Positions 1-8,934 of a DNA stretch of 64,000 nucleotides are shown here, in pieces (position 1 is the first letter of the stretch; each line of letters begins with the position of its first letter). The stretch comes from Acinetobacter populi (GTDB lineage: Bacteria > Pseudomonadota > Gammaproteobacteria > Pseudomonadales > Moraxellaceae). The notes beneath the pieces are model-generated. The model was given only the letters and a program-made list of their open reading frames with translations, searched no databases and was not told the origin of the DNA. Where the stretch lies: NCBI RefSeq assembly GCF_002174125.1, contig NZ_NEXX01000002.1:186001-250000 (forward strand). Direction: 5' to 3'. The position numbers and the translations under genes are program-made.

Positions 1-125
1 GATTTCTGTAATATCAAGATGAGAAAAAAAACCTTGTATAGGACAAAACTGCATTATATAAACTCTCTATCAATATCGAATATAATAAAATTGCTGTTCA
101 AACTTCACTAAAAATAAACATGATG

Positions 126-1307
126 CTAAGAAATCAGATGAATCACCCCTATTGTTAAAAGGGATGTAACCGCCATTGATACTACGTTACCGATATAAGG
201 ATGCTGATAAGTTGCCAGTTTTTTTGAAATATATGCCGCTAATGGCGGCGCAATTATTGCACCTAATAAAGCACCAAACAGAATTGAAATAAAACTACCA
301 CCAAATACAAGTACAGCAACAGGAGCAACAGAAGATATCGGTATATAAGTCGGATACCAGCCATATTTCTGCCATTGTTTTTGCCATAAAACGACAGCGA
401 TCGCTGATGACAACATTTGTGCAATCACAATTTTTGTAATTAATCCGCTTCCATAAGCAATGCCCAATGGATTTAAATAAATAGCTAGCAATACACCAGT
501 GAGAAAACCAAGACCAGCCCATTCATTTGCAAAGAATTGTGATTCAGAAAAATCCGAAAACATTCGTCTTACTACCCACTTCGGACCAAAAACTTTAGTT
601 TCGGACACGATAGTTACTTCCTCTTCTATTTCCTTCTCGATTGAAGTAGAAGATTTTAATTGTCCATTGATTAAACATGGAAATTTATAAAATAAGAAAA
701 AAGCAAGCAAACTACCAAATGCCATGCCCAACACATTGCCAATAATATAAGGTAATTCCAATGGCCTACAGACATAATTAATTATAAAAATGGAACAAGG
801 CGTAACCAGAATCGCTCCTGCAATTGCACCAGTAAGTGCCACTCTAATACCCCTACCAAACATTAGTACCGTCGCCGCAGGTAAGGATACAAAAGCAACA
901 AATGTCGGTTGCCAATTTCCACTATAAATTACCAACCAATCCCAAAAAATATTACTTAATAATAACCCTAGGCCCGAACTTAATAGAATCCATGGGAAAA
1001 GACCTGAACCATAGCTGATTTCAAATCCTTGCCATGGTTTCTTCTTTAAACCGACAAAATAAGCAAATGTCGCACCTAATAATAAACCTAATGAAGCAAA
1101 TTCAGATTTATAAAACTGTGCTTCACTAATATCCCCCAATACCCAACGTAACCATTGCAATGGTGTATTCAGCGCTTGCATTGATGCATAATCCGCTCCA
1201 ATAGCCAAAGAATACTTTTCAGCTAAATGCGCAAGAATAGAAATACTCAATACTATGCTAAAAGCAGCAACTATATTTAATAGTCTATAATGATAAAATA
1301 TTTTCAT
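126..1307 (-). CDS. internally duplicated multi-pass membrane protein, putative transporter
   Basis: A 393-residue, very hydrophobic protein of about 10-12 membrane segments that I do not recognise by name. It is two homologous halves, roughly residues 50-215 and 245-393. Each carries the same landmarks in order: GDISEAQFYKSE versus SDFSESQFFANE, then YGSGL, then NWQPTF versus GWYPTY, then a Gly/Ala-rich helix, then PYIIGNVLGMA versus PYIGNVVSMA. A charged linker rich in Glu joins the halves. The ATG at 1307 has AGGGGA just upstream; the longer frame would begin at a TTG. It lies 14 nt after the nitrilase stop, so the two genes are probably one operon. I infer uptake of the nitrilase substrate or release of its product. 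The substrate is unknown. Confidence 0.75.
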   Translation of the reverse strand: MKIFYHYRLLNIVAAFSIVLSISILAHLAEKYSLAIGADYASMQALNTPLQWLRWVLGDISEAQFYKSEFASLGLLLGATFAYFVGLKKKPWQGFEISYGSGLFPWILLSSGLGLLLSNIFWDWLVIYSGNWQPTFVAFVSLPAATVLMFGRGIRVALTGAIAGAILVTPCSIFIINYVCRPLELPYIIGNVLGMAFGSLLAFFLFYKFPCLINGQLKSSTSIEKEIEEEVTIVSETKVFGPKWVVRRMFSDFSESQFFANEWAGLGFLTGVLLAIYLNPLGIAYGSGLITKIVIAQMLSSAIAVVLWQKQWQKYGWYPTYIPISSVAPVAVLVFGGSFISILFGALLGAIIAPPLAAYISKKLATYQHPYIGNVVSMAVTSLLTIGVIHLIS

Positions 1308-1321
1308 TGCGTTTCCCCTGA

Positions 1322-2209
1322 TTAACGGGGAAATGAACAATGTGTTGTATATCCTAGCATTTCATCATAAATATCAACTCTACGATCACGTAACAAGTCA
1401 TTATGCTTATTCCAAATCGGTGCACCACGTGCAGCAACCAGATCGATCTCCGCATATAAGATTGTTTCCTCTTCGGCACCAGCACTCGTTATAGGCCAGC
1501 CATTTATTCCTGTAATTAAAGAGCATCCCAGAAAACGTTCACCACGATCTGTCCCGATTCGATTTGCCGCAGCTATATAGACATTATTAACATGAGAAGC
1601 TGTCATAGTCAGATAAGACGCCATACATTTTCCACTTTCGTCAAATAATGGAGGTGGCGTCCATACCCAGTTATTGACGCTACAAATAATGTCTGCACCC
1701 TGTTGTGCTAAAATTCTCGACACTTCAGGAAACCAAATATCCCAACAAATTAACATGCCGATTCGTCCAATCGGTGTTTCAAAAACAGGAAATCCAGTAT
1801 CTCCAGGTGTAAACCATAACTTTTCTAAATTCCATAAATGTGCTTTACGATACTTTCCAATAAAACCTTCTGGCCCGACCAAAACAGATGAGTCGTATAA
1901 TCTAACCCCATCTTTTTCAGCAACACCTGCAACTAAATAAATTGAGTGCTTACGTGCAAAATCCTTCCAGATTTGTACACTAGGACCATTAGGTACCTCT
2001 TCTGCATGTTCAAATGCTTCTTTTCTATGGGTAAATAAATATCCTGTATTTGCCAATTCTGGCATAACAATAAGGTTTGCCCCATTCTCCACAGCCTGTT
2101 GTGCCAAATTTAATCCATGTCTAAGATTTCTATCTCTGTTTTCCATACCAACTTGCGGGTCAAATTGAATGACAGCAACCTTTACAGGGCTAATTTTGGT
2201 TTTGTCCAT
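1322..2209 (-). CDS. nitrilase-superfamily carbon-nitrogen hydrolase
   Basis: A 295-residue cytosolic C-N hydrolase. The family triad is visible: Glu51 in MPELANTGY, Lys122 in KYRKAHLW and Cys155 in LICWDIWFPE. The general layout resembles amidase, N-carbamoylputrescine amidase and R-amidase branches, which hydrolyse amides or carbamoyl groups to acid plus ammonia. The exact substrate cannot be read from sequence. The ATG at 2209 has GAGGA 9 nt upstream. It is the first gene of a probable two-gene operon with the duplicated membrane protein and is transcribed away from a LacI-type regulator. Two identical palindromic operators lie in the shared intergenic region, so it is probably repressed until an inducer, perhaps its substrate, is present. 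Confidence 0.88.
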   Translation of the reverse strand: MDKTKISPVKVAVIQFDPQVGMENRDRNLRHGLNLAQQAVENGANLIVMPELANTGYLFTHRKEAFEHAEEVPNGPSVQIWKDFARKHSIYLVAGVAEKDGVRLYDSSVLVGPEGFIGKYRKAHLWNLEKLWFTPGDTGFPVFETPIGRIGMLICWDIWFPEVSRILAQQGADIICSVNNWVWTPPPLFDESGKCMASYLTMTASHVNNVYIAAANRIGTDRGERFLGCSLITGINGWPITSAGAEEETILYAEIDLVAARGAPIWNKHNDLLRDRRVDIYDEMLGYTTHCSFPR

Positions 2210-2249
2210 TTATACGTCCTCACTTAATTAATCATTACTCACGCCACAA

Positions 2250-2265
2250 ACCCAAACGTTTGGGT
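2250..2265. promoter_or_regulatory. LacI-family operator, copy 1
   Basis: Perfect 16-bp palindrome ACCCAAACGTTTGGGT, 41 nt upstream of the nitrilase start. The central CG and overall form are typical of LacI/GalR operators. An identical copy lies 41 bp away centre to centre. Confidence 0.85.
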
Positions 2266-2290
2266 AAAAAATCAAAAAAATATAAATACT

Positions 2291-2306
2291 ACCCAAACGT
2301 TTGGGT
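2291..2306. promoter_or_regulatory. LacI-family operator, copy 2
   Basis: Second identical copy of the 16-bp palindrome, 61 nt upstream of the lacI-type gene. The 41-bp spacing is close to four helical turns, so both sites face the same side of the DNA. This would suit cooperative binding by a dimer pair or tetramer, repressing both divergent promoters. Confidence 0.85.
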
Positions 2307-2366
2307 TGATTAAAAACCGATCTACAAATAAAGTCAAGTATTTTTTCTCTTACTAAAAAAGTTAGA

Positions 2367-3440
2367 ATGAATCAAAGCCATCACAATCTTAAAAACATGA
2401 ATCGCTCAAAAAATGTGACATTAAAATCTCTTTCAAAACAACTAGGATTACATGTTTCTACTGTTTCCAGAGTATTAAATGGAACACTGGATGAAGCACA
2501 TACTGCCGCTTCGCCTGAAACCATAGAAAAAATTAGAAATCTAGCTACTGAATTAAACTATCAACCCAACACCTTAGCAAAGAGTCTTAAAACTCAAAAA
2601 ACTCAAGTAATCAGTGTGTTAGTTCCAAAACTATCGGATCTGGTACTTGCTACAATTTATGAAGGGATTGATGCAGCTGCGACACAATATAATTACTTTA
2701 CATTTGTATCAAACACCAATGACCACCCAGAAAATCAAAAAAAATTAGGGGAAATGGCATTATCCCGAAAAGTAGATGGATTAATTATTGCTGATACCCA
2801 TATCAATGAGCAATCCAGTAATAGTTTCCTACAAGAGCTTTCAAGCAAAGAAATTCCCTTTATTCTAGTTAGCCGTAAAACTGAGAATTTTATTTCCGTC
2901 ACGTGTAATGATTATTTAGGCGGAGAATTGGCTGCACAACATTTAATTTCCCAAGGACATCGTAATATCGGTGTAATTGCTGGTGAACCTTTTGCCAGTA
3001 CAGGGATTGATCGTACCCAAGGCTTTTGTGATTACTGTGATAAACACGGAGTCACTATTTCCAATAAACAGATCATACATAGTGGTTTTGACGTAAATTC
3101 AGGCCATCAAGCAGGTTTGAAACTTTTATCAACAACCGATAAACCTACAGCTATTTTTGCTGTGAATGATTTTATTGCAATAGGATTAATGGGGGCGATA
3201 AAAAAATTGGGTATGACACCAGGAAAAGATATTGCAGTGATAGGATTTAATAATATTACTTTGGCAGAACAATTACCGATCCCACTTACTACAATCGCCT
3301 CTCCTATGTATGACATGGGTTATATTGCAATGGAATTGCTAATAAAGCGCATAAAGGGTGAAAAAATAGAATCTATAGCAATGGAACCAAAACTTTTTAT
3401 TCGTGAAAGTACGTTAAACTTTGATAAATTTACAAATTAA
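2367..3440 (+). CDS. LacI/GalR-family transcriptional regulator
   Basis: A 357-residue repressor. The N-terminal helix-turn-helix is at about residues 17-40, with the signature VSTVSRVLNG, followed by the hinge helix region with NYQPNTLAKSL. The remainder is a periplasmic-binding-protein-like effector domain including VDGLIIAD and AVNDFIAIGLMG. An internal ATG at 2397 could also serve as start; neither has a strong ribosome site. It is divergent from the nitrilase/membrane-protein pair with two palindromic operators in between, so it very probably controls both that pair and itself. LacI members mostly bind sugars. Here the regulated enzyme is a C-N hydrolase, so the effector is probably not an ordinary sugar, but that is inference. 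Confidence 0.9.
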   Translation: MNQSHHNLKNMNRSKNVTLKSLSKQLGLHVSTVSRVLNGTLDEAHTAASPETIEKIRNLATELNYQPNTLAKSLKTQKTQVISVLVPKLSDLVLATIYEGIDAAATQYNYFTFVSNTNDHPENQKKLGEMALSRKVDGLIIADTHINEQSSNSFLQELSSKEIPFILVSRKTENFISVTCNDYLGGELAAQHLISQGHRNIGVIAGEPFASTGIDRTQGFCDYCDKHGVTISNKQIIHSGFDVNSGHQAGLKLLSTTDKPTAIFAVNDFIAIGLMGAIKKLGMTPGKDIAVIGFNNITLAEQLPIPLTTIASPMYDMGYIAMELLIKRIKGEKIESIAMEPKLFIRESTLNFDKFTN

Positions 3441-3463
3441 AAATATATTTTCCCTATTCATAC

Positions 3464-3552
3464 ACAAACGGACGTTTTATACTTCTCATGATTTTCAATA
3501 TTGATTAACTCTTACTCTGCCCTGAATTTTATAATTTTCAAGGAAATTTAAA
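3464..3552 (-). pseudogene. decayed gene-end relic, copy A (RelA/SpoT-like C-terminus)
   Basis: This stretch aligns, with few gaps and at roughly three quarters identity by eye, with 4007-4094. On the minus strand that second copy reads as the C-terminus of a RelA/SpoT-like protein. Copy A keeps IENHEKYK in one frame but has several stops and a frameshift, so it is not translatable. The two copies flank the cold-shock-domain gene, which suggests a tandem duplication or an insertion into an older gene. Confidence 0.45.
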
Positions 3553-3597
3553 ATCATAAAATTGGTTAATTTTTCAATTATATAGCTTATATACTCC

Positions 3598-3891
3598 CTA
3601 CTTCTTAAAATTTGACAACAACGCTGATGTAATCGATTTATTATGCTCGGCAACTCTCGATTTTTTTGCCTTTGCTGACTGATCAATAACTCGTTCAATT
3701 TTAATCGCCTTTAACTTGCCATTATTTTCAGCAATGATAAATTTCACTCTTTCATTGCGCTTTGGTTCGCCATCGGCAAGTGGGAAATCTGAAATATGAA
3801 AGAAAATATCTTGCTCAAGTCCACCAATAAAGCCAAAGCCTTTTTTGGCATCGTATTGTTTAATTTTCCCTTGATACACTTCAGACTTCAT
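3598..3891 (-). CDS. cold-shock-domain protein
   Basis: A 97-residue protein. It opens with a cold-shock fold that carries both nucleic-acid-binding motifs: RNP1 as KKGFGFI and RNP2 as DIFFHISDF. After about residue 65 comes a short basic tail rich in Lys. The likely role is single-stranded RNA/DNA binding in the cytoplasm. The ATG at 3891 has TGGGGAAT upstream; an ATG at 3909 is in frame but less well placed. Many relatives in this group carry a C-terminal DUF1294 membrane domain, which is absent here. Both sides of the gene hold decayed copies of one other gene end. Confidence 0.8.
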   Translation of the reverse strand: MKSEVYQGKIKQYDAKKGFGFIGGLEQDIFFHISDFPLADGEPKRNERVKFIIAENNGKLKAIKIERVIDQSAKAKKSRVAEHNKSITSALLSNFKK

Positions 3892-4002
3892 CACTATTCC
3901 CCAAAACATTACACAATTTGTTTATTATACCTTGATCGCTATCCATAAAGAAAATATCTCAACCTAAATCCTATCCGTATAGATGGTTATCGTAGAGAAT
4001 TT

Positions 4003-4179
4003 TTAAACAAACGTACGTTTATATTTTTCATGGTTTTCGATATTGCTTAACTCATCCTTTTCATCCCAAATTTGCAATTCCCAAGGAAAGTAAAAATTTG
4101 ATTTATTTTTAAAATAAACATGTAAACCACAATAACCATCTTGATCATGATAATACCAGTTCTTTAAGCCATACTTTCC
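4003..4179 (-). pseudogene. truncated RelA/SpoT-like C-terminal fragment, copy B
   Basis: An open frame of 58 codons with no start codon, closed by an upstream stop at 4180-4182. It reads DQDGYCGLHVYF, then FPWELQIWDEKDE, then NIENHEKYK and a stop. The GYxGxHxYF and PWELQIW pattern recalls the end of RelA/SpoT synthetase domains. I take it as the surviving tail of a small alarmone-synthetase-type gene whose catalytic part is gone. The assignment is from memory of the family and should be treated as moderate. Confidence 0.5.
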
Positions 4180-4189
4180 TTACGCTCTG

Positions 4190-4720
4190 TTATTGCAATT
4201 TCACCCACTCAATTTCAGCTTGTCCATGTTCACCAATCAAGGTCCATTCCCCGTCCATGACATTAAGCTGTAATTGCATGGTACGTTCGCAAAGGGCTTG
4301 TATCGCAGTGGTCGTAGCTTCGGACAATTGCCACACTTCAACATTTTTTAAGGTTTTGAGTTTACTACTCCGTTTATACCATTCTGCCACAGCAGCGCCA
4401 TATGCAATTACAGCAACCTGCGAGCAACGCGCGCTGGCTTTTTTGACTTTATCTTCGTCAGGGCAACCAACTTCAATCCATTTTTCCAACTGCCCGGTTA
4501 AGTCTTTTTGCCATAAAGCGGGCTCATCTGTTTCAAATAAATCTTTGGTAAATTCCAGCGCATCATCGGCATAACGGGCAAATGCCAAAATCCGTACCAT
4601 TAGACGTTCAATGGTTTCTGAGGGATGCAATGCCATAGTCAGTTGATAATCACCATATTGATGGGTATCCATATTGGCAATATTAAGTTCTGCTTTATAG
4701 ATTGTTGCTTTTAATGCCAT
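4190..4720 (-). CDS. yaeQ: YaeQ family protein
   Basis: A 176-residue protein matching YaeQ along its full length: N-terminal ALKATIYKAELNIANMD, central HPSETIERLMVRILAFARYA, and C-terminal MQLQLNVMDGEWTLIG. YaeQ proteins have a PD-(D/E)XK-nuclease-like fold. A role as a multicopy suppressor of loss of RfaH has been reported for enterobacterial members, but the biochemical function is unclear. It stands alone on the minus strand between the cold-shock region and the glycosyltransferase. No strong ribosome site precedes the ATG. Confidence 0.88.
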   Translation of the reverse strand: MALKATIYKAELNIANMDTHQYGDYQLTMALHPSETIERLMVRILAFARYADDALEFTKDLFETDEPALWQKDLTGQLEKWIEVGCPDEDKVKKASARCSQVAVIAYGAAVAEWYKRSSKLKTLKNVEVWQLSEATTTAIQALCERTMQLQLNVMDGEWTLIGEHGQAEIEWVKLQ

Positions 4721-4803
4721 ACGTTTAACACACAGTCGATCCTGAAATTTGCGCCTAGCATAGCGGATTCTATACGGCTGTACAGAAAATTTTTAAGATG
4801 ATT

Positions 4804-6255
4804 TCAAATTTCCCGTTGCGGCAACCAGTTTTTCTGTTTTCTGATAAAAATCCACCAGCCCAGACATGCACCCAATACTTTGACAATCTGAAAGCTAAAA
4901 GGTGCTGCTATGGTGGCAAAGATCATTTGAGGAATGACATGCCAAGTCATTTTAATATTGGTCCAGCGCTGATAAACGTAAATGCCCCATAAATGAAAAC
5001 ACAAATCCAGCGCAATTTTCGCCGCAATAATCATTAAAACCGTATAGACCGCAGGGCTTTGCTGGATCACAAGCATGAGTAGAATACAAATCGCAGCAAC
5101 AGCAAAAAAAGGTTGTACTGTATCCAGCATTTTAATCGGCAGCATTAAGCGACCAACCCTGCCAAATTTATTATTTGCCATCATGTCCAGATTATTATAT
5201 TGGGTTTCCAGAAAACCCGCGAACCAGCGACGTCGCTGATGAAAAAAAGATTTGAATCCGTTCGGCGCATCGGTAATACCATAGGCTTGACCGACCACGC
5301 CTACAGTCCAATTCAGCTGATGTTGATAGGCATAGCGATAAATCCGATGGTTAAGCTCATAATCTTCCACCATACTCTGTGGATCAAAACCATTTAAAGT
5401 TTTTAACATGTCACAGCGGTAAGCGGCAAATGCACCGGAGACCAATAACAAGGCATTGGACTTTTGCCAAGCCGCACGGGATAAAAAAGAAAAGATATAT
5501 TCAAATTTCTGGAAAAACTGAAAAAACAGATCAAATAAACGACCTGATTTATTCTGCCGACAAACTGGTTGAAGTACGCCGCCCGCTGCGACCAAATCTG
5601 GATTCTGCTTAAATTCACTGACAAAAGCCTGTAAAGCATCGGGTGAAATGACAGTATCAGCATCTAAAGTCACCACAATATCCGAGTCGATATAATCCAG
5701 TGCCGAATTTAAAGCACGGGCTTTGCCCTGATGTCCGAGTCTTAGCACCGTTAAATTGCTATATCGAGCTGAACAAACCAAACCCGACTGATTGGCAATG
5801 CCATAATTTTGCTGTAAAAGTTGTGGACTATTGTCGGTTGAGCCATCATCCACAATTAAAATCTGTGCTGGCGGATAGGTCTGTAAAAATAATGCGTCTA
5901 AACAGTTAGGTAAAATCAGACTTTCATTACGAGAGGGAATAATCACACTGATGCTTAAATTTTTATCAACATCGATTCCTCGATGTTGACTGCCCTGATT
6001 GACCAGTAAATTAGGTAATGGCAACAAGATTTTTGAACGTAAATTAAAGGTCTGAAACAACATGAACAATAGCAACCAAGTATCATATGCCAGATAAATC
6101 AACCCTGCTGTCCATGCCCAGACATTTTCAAATAAAAACCCCGAAATCACACTGGCAATAAATACCACGAGACATGTCAGCATGACAAATTTTGAGAGTA
6201 ATTCAGCACCAGTAGAACGATTGGGAGATGACGAAAGAGATGACATAACATTCAT
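4804..6255 (-). CDS. membrane-bound family 2 glycosyltransferase
   Basis: A 483-residue processive-type GT2. Two or three N-terminal membrane helices (about 20-75) precede a GT-A domain. That domain has IPSRNES, the nucleotide-binding VDDGSTDNS, the metal-binding TLDADT, the acceptor-site VEDYELNHR and the processivity motif QRRRW. Three or four C-terminal helices follow. This architecture is shared by poly-N-acetylglucosamine synthase (PgaC/IcaA), hyaluronan synthase and related inner-membrane polymerases. No pga partner genes lie nearby, so the product is unknown. The first ATG at 6255 and a second at 6246 are both possible starts. Confidence 0.85.
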   Translation of the reverse strand: MNVMSSLSSSPNRSTGAELLSKFVMLTCLVVFIASVISGFLFENVWAWTAGLIYLAYDTWLLLFMLFQTFNLRSKILLPLPNLLVNQGSQHRGIDVDKNLSISVIIPSRNESLILPNCLDALFLQTYPPAQILIVDDGSTDNSPQLLQQNYGIANQSGLVCSARYSNLTVLRLGHQGKARALNSALDYIDSDIVVTLDADTVISPDALQAFVSEFKQNPDLVAAGGVLQPVCRQNKSGRLFDLFFQFFQKFEYIFSFLSRAAWQKSNALLLVSGAFAAYRCDMLKTLNGFDPQSMVEDYELNHRIYRYAYQHQLNWTVGVVGQAYGITDAPNGFKSFFHQRRRWFAGFLETQYNNLDMMANNKFGRVGRLMLPIKMLDTVQPFFAVAAICILLMLVIQQSPAVYTVLMIIAAKIALDLCFHLWGIYVYQRWTNIKMTWHVIPQMIFATIAAPFSFQIVKVLGACLGWWIFIRKQKNWLPQREI

Positions 6256-6509
6256 CGCCGCAGATGATTAAATGAATTACATTGTTGCAAAATCGGAAAA
6301 TGCCATCAATGAAAGATATGTTTTTGACTCATCAACGAATTGATCAACCTACCTGAATGAGTACTTTTTTGGATAAAATATAGGCTTCACCAGCTAAAAT
6401 AATTACATAAGTTAACTAATAGTTACATAAAAATACATATTGAAATTTATTAACAACATTTTTAGTGGAAATACATGTATTTCTCCACAAAGTTATAGAA
6501 AATAATAGA

Positions 6510-6535
6510 CATGTTGATTATCATTATCAATTAAT
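6510..6535 (+). promoter_or_regulatory. Fur box
   Basis: TGATTATCATTATCA at 6515-6529 matches the 7-1-7 Fur consensus at 14 of 15 positions. It lies 100 nt upstream of the chosen start of the TonB receptor gene, a plausible promoter position for Fe(II)-Fur repression. Confidence 0.75.
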
Positions 6536-6629
6536 ATCATTTTGTCTCTATTTTTGTAAGTTTATATTACATTGTCATGATAGAGAAGTTGGTAGATCTG
6601 CTTTATTTATTTTTATTCTGAGTTTTTCT

Positions 6630-8903
6630 ATGCGTGAATTTCACCCTCAACGCCAGCCCTTAAAAACTGCGCAGCTTAACTACCTTAGTTTATGTATCAC
6701 TGCATTATGTGCTTTCCCCAGCTTAGCTAATGCTGAAGAGGAAAAATCCTATACGAGTTTGCCTGTTATTACCGTTTATGCAGAAAAAGAGGACAATACG
6801 CCTGCTTCCATTGCCACAATCAATAGAGAAAATCTGGATAAAACTGGTGCGACTGATATGGCGAGCATTGTCAAATATCTACCGTTAGTCAATGCACCCT
6901 TCTCCACAAACGGAAGCAGTACTTTTTATGCTGGATCAGGTACCAGTAGTTATAATATCCGCGGTATCGAAGGGAATCGGGTTGGTCTGGATGTCGATGG
7001 TGTAGACATTGCAGATGCAACCATTGCCGTGACAACGGGTGCAAGTATGCGTCAAACTGCTGCAGGACGAGATTATATTGAACCTGAAATGTTCAATTCA
7101 GTGAATATTGAATCAGGCACTACCAATGTTTCTGCGGATGGGATCGGGGGTCGAGTTTCCTTTAAAACCAAATCTCCTGATGATTATCTGATTGATGGCA
7201 AAACCGTAGCCGGCACAGTGAAATCCGGTTATAGCTCTGCCAATAATTCATGGTTTGGCTCTGTCACTGGAGCGGTTGGCAATGACACTGTAAAAGGTTT
7301 GGTCGCCTATGCGCATCGTGATGGACATGAAACAGAACCGAATTCCAAAACCAAAGCTTTTCCTATGGACTGGGATTCCGATGCTGTTCTCACTCGCCTG
7401 TTATGGAATATCAACGCGCAGAATCAATTGGGGTTTACCTTTGATTATTACCAAAAACAATCTGATGTATCCGGGTTGGATGGTACAGTTAATAGTGCAT
7501 TAGCCACCTATGAAGATGGCACCCAACATCAAGATATCGAACGAAAGCAATTTGCATTGGATTATATTTTCAAACCTGATCATTTTGCGCTATTTGATCA
7601 ATTAAACACTAAACTCTGGTATCAAGTATCCAACAATGATGCTCAAACTATATATACCATGGTCAGCCGTAATACCGCAGTAGTTCGTGATTTTACCAAT
7701 ACATATCAGGAAAAAAATACCGGCCTCAAACTGGATGCAAGCAAAATCTTAGCTCAACATCATATTAAATATGGTTTAACTGCCGACCAGAAAAAATATT
7801 CAAGTACCCGAGCTGATTTAAGAGATGGATCACTGAGTTCCAGCTTGTATCAAGGCGCCTATATGTCTGACGCCAAAGTCAATCGCTATGCTCTTTATCT
7901 TTCAGATGCCATGAGCTTTGATCTATTTAATAGAGAACTGGTTGTCACGCCTGCCCTTCGTGCAGAACGTCAAGAATATAAACCTTCTAATTCCGATTCA
8001 CTGGATGTTGCCAAAAAGGATTTCAGTTACCTGTCGCCCGCTTTATCGCTGAGTTATCAATTAACACCTGATAATTATACTTATGCAAAATACACGCGTG
8101 GCACCCGAATTCCAACTGCAACGGAAATTGGCGGTTATTTTCAAACCACACCTTCCGCATCTTATTATTTATCCGGAAATACTAATCTTAAAAAAGAAAG
8201 CAGTAATGCATTTGAAATTGGGTTAAAAAATACCTCAATTGATGGTATCAAGTTTGATATTTCAGCGTTCTATACCAAATACAATGATTTTATAGATTAT
8301 CAACAATATACAACCCTCGAAAAATGTACTGCTCTAACCAATATTTCGACTTACTCCCAATGCTATATTGCTGAAAATATTGCAGATGCTTCTATTTGGG
8401 GCGGTGAAATATCCACACGAATTGATCTCGGCAAATTTATTGCCCATTCAGATGGATTTAGTCTTGGATTGGTGGCAGGCGCAACAAACGGCTCTGCAAA
8501 AAGTTCAGACGGCACAAAAACAGGCATCAATTCTATTCAGCCTGCCAAAGCCAGTTTAACTTTTGCTTATGATGATCCAAACAAAGTTTTTGGATTGGGC
8601 CTTACCGCAACGTCAGTGGCAAGTAAAACCGCTTCAAACGACGCAACAAGCTATCAGGGTAGTAATGATGTTGCAAATTATCAGCCTGTAGCAGATTATA
8701 CAATTTTTGATTTATCGGGCTATTGGAATATTAATAAATATACCAAGCTGAATGTGGCATTTAACAATATGTTTGATAAAACCTATTGGAACTATGCAAG
8801 TGTCGGTACACTGATAGGATCGGGTACTGATCAAGCAACATTAATTGATCGAGCTGCTGAGCCAGGCCGTAATGTTGTTGCAAGTCTTGAATTTAAATTT
8901 TAA
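6630..8903 (+). CDS. TonB-dependent outer-membrane receptor (no STN domain)
   Basis: A receptor of 757 residues from the ATG at 6630; the open frame extends upstream to 6465 but that part is not signal-like. Signal peptide 1-35 ends ANA. A TonB-box-like LPVITVYAE follows, then the plug domain (about 60-175, with YNIRGIEGNRVGLDVDGVD) and a 22-strand barrel ending in a terminal aromatic, LEFKF. The plug resembles haem/haemoglobin/transferrin-type receptors more than siderophore receptors, but the ligand is not certain. A Fur box upstream implies induction in iron starvation. A secreted EF-hand protein gene follows after 31 nt and probably shares the transcript. Confidence 0.9.
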   Translation: MREFHPQRQPLKTAQLNYLSLCITALCAFPSLANAEEEKSYTSLPVITVYAEKEDNTPASIATINRENLDKTGATDMASIVKYLPLVNAPFSTNGSSTFYAGSGTSSYNIRGIEGNRVGLDVDGVDIADATIAVTTGASMRQTAAGRDYIEPEMFNSVNIESGTTNVSADGIGGRVSFKTKSPDDYLIDGKTVAGTVKSGYSSANNSWFGSVTGAVGNDTVKGLVAYAHRDGHETEPNSKTKAFPMDWDSDAVLTRLLWNINAQNQLGFTFDYYQKQSDVSGLDGTVNSALATYEDGTQHQDIERKQFALDYIFKPDHFALFDQLNTKLWYQVSNNDAQTIYTMVSRNTAVVRDFTNTYQEKNTGLKLDASKILAQHHIKYGLTADQKKYSSTRADLRDGSLSSSLYQGAYMSDAKVNRYALYLSDAMSFDLFNRELVVTPALRAERQEYKPSNSDSLDVAKKDFSYLSPALSLSYQLTPDNYTYAKYTRGTRIPTATEIGGYFQTTPSASYYLSGNTNLKKESSNAFEIGLKNTSIDGIKFDISAFYTKYNDFIDYQQYTTLEKCTALTNISTYSQCYIAENIADASIWGGEISTRIDLGKFIAHSDGFSLGLVAGATNGSAKSSDGTKTGINSIQPAKASLTFAYDDPNKVFGLGLTATSVASKTASNDATSYQGSNDVANYQPVADYTIFDLSGYWNINKYTKLNVAFNNMFDKTYWNYASVGTLIGSGTDQATLIDRAAEPGRNVVASLEFKF

Positions 8904-8934
8904 ACCTCCTTATTGAATTTCTGGAACATTTGAT

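Noticed and set aside
1..125. Short open frame from the left window edge on the plus strand
   Set aside because: AT-rich, with no family-like residues; probably noncoding.
3495..3698. 67-codon minus-strand frame overlapping the cold-shock gene end and relic A
   Set aside because: It merely strings together an out-of-frame part of the cold-shock gene and decayed relic sequence.
6465..6629. N-terminal extension of the TonB receptor frame
   Set aside because: It spans the Fur box, has cysteine/histidine-rich non-signal-like sequence, and the ATG at 6630 gives a normal signal peptide.
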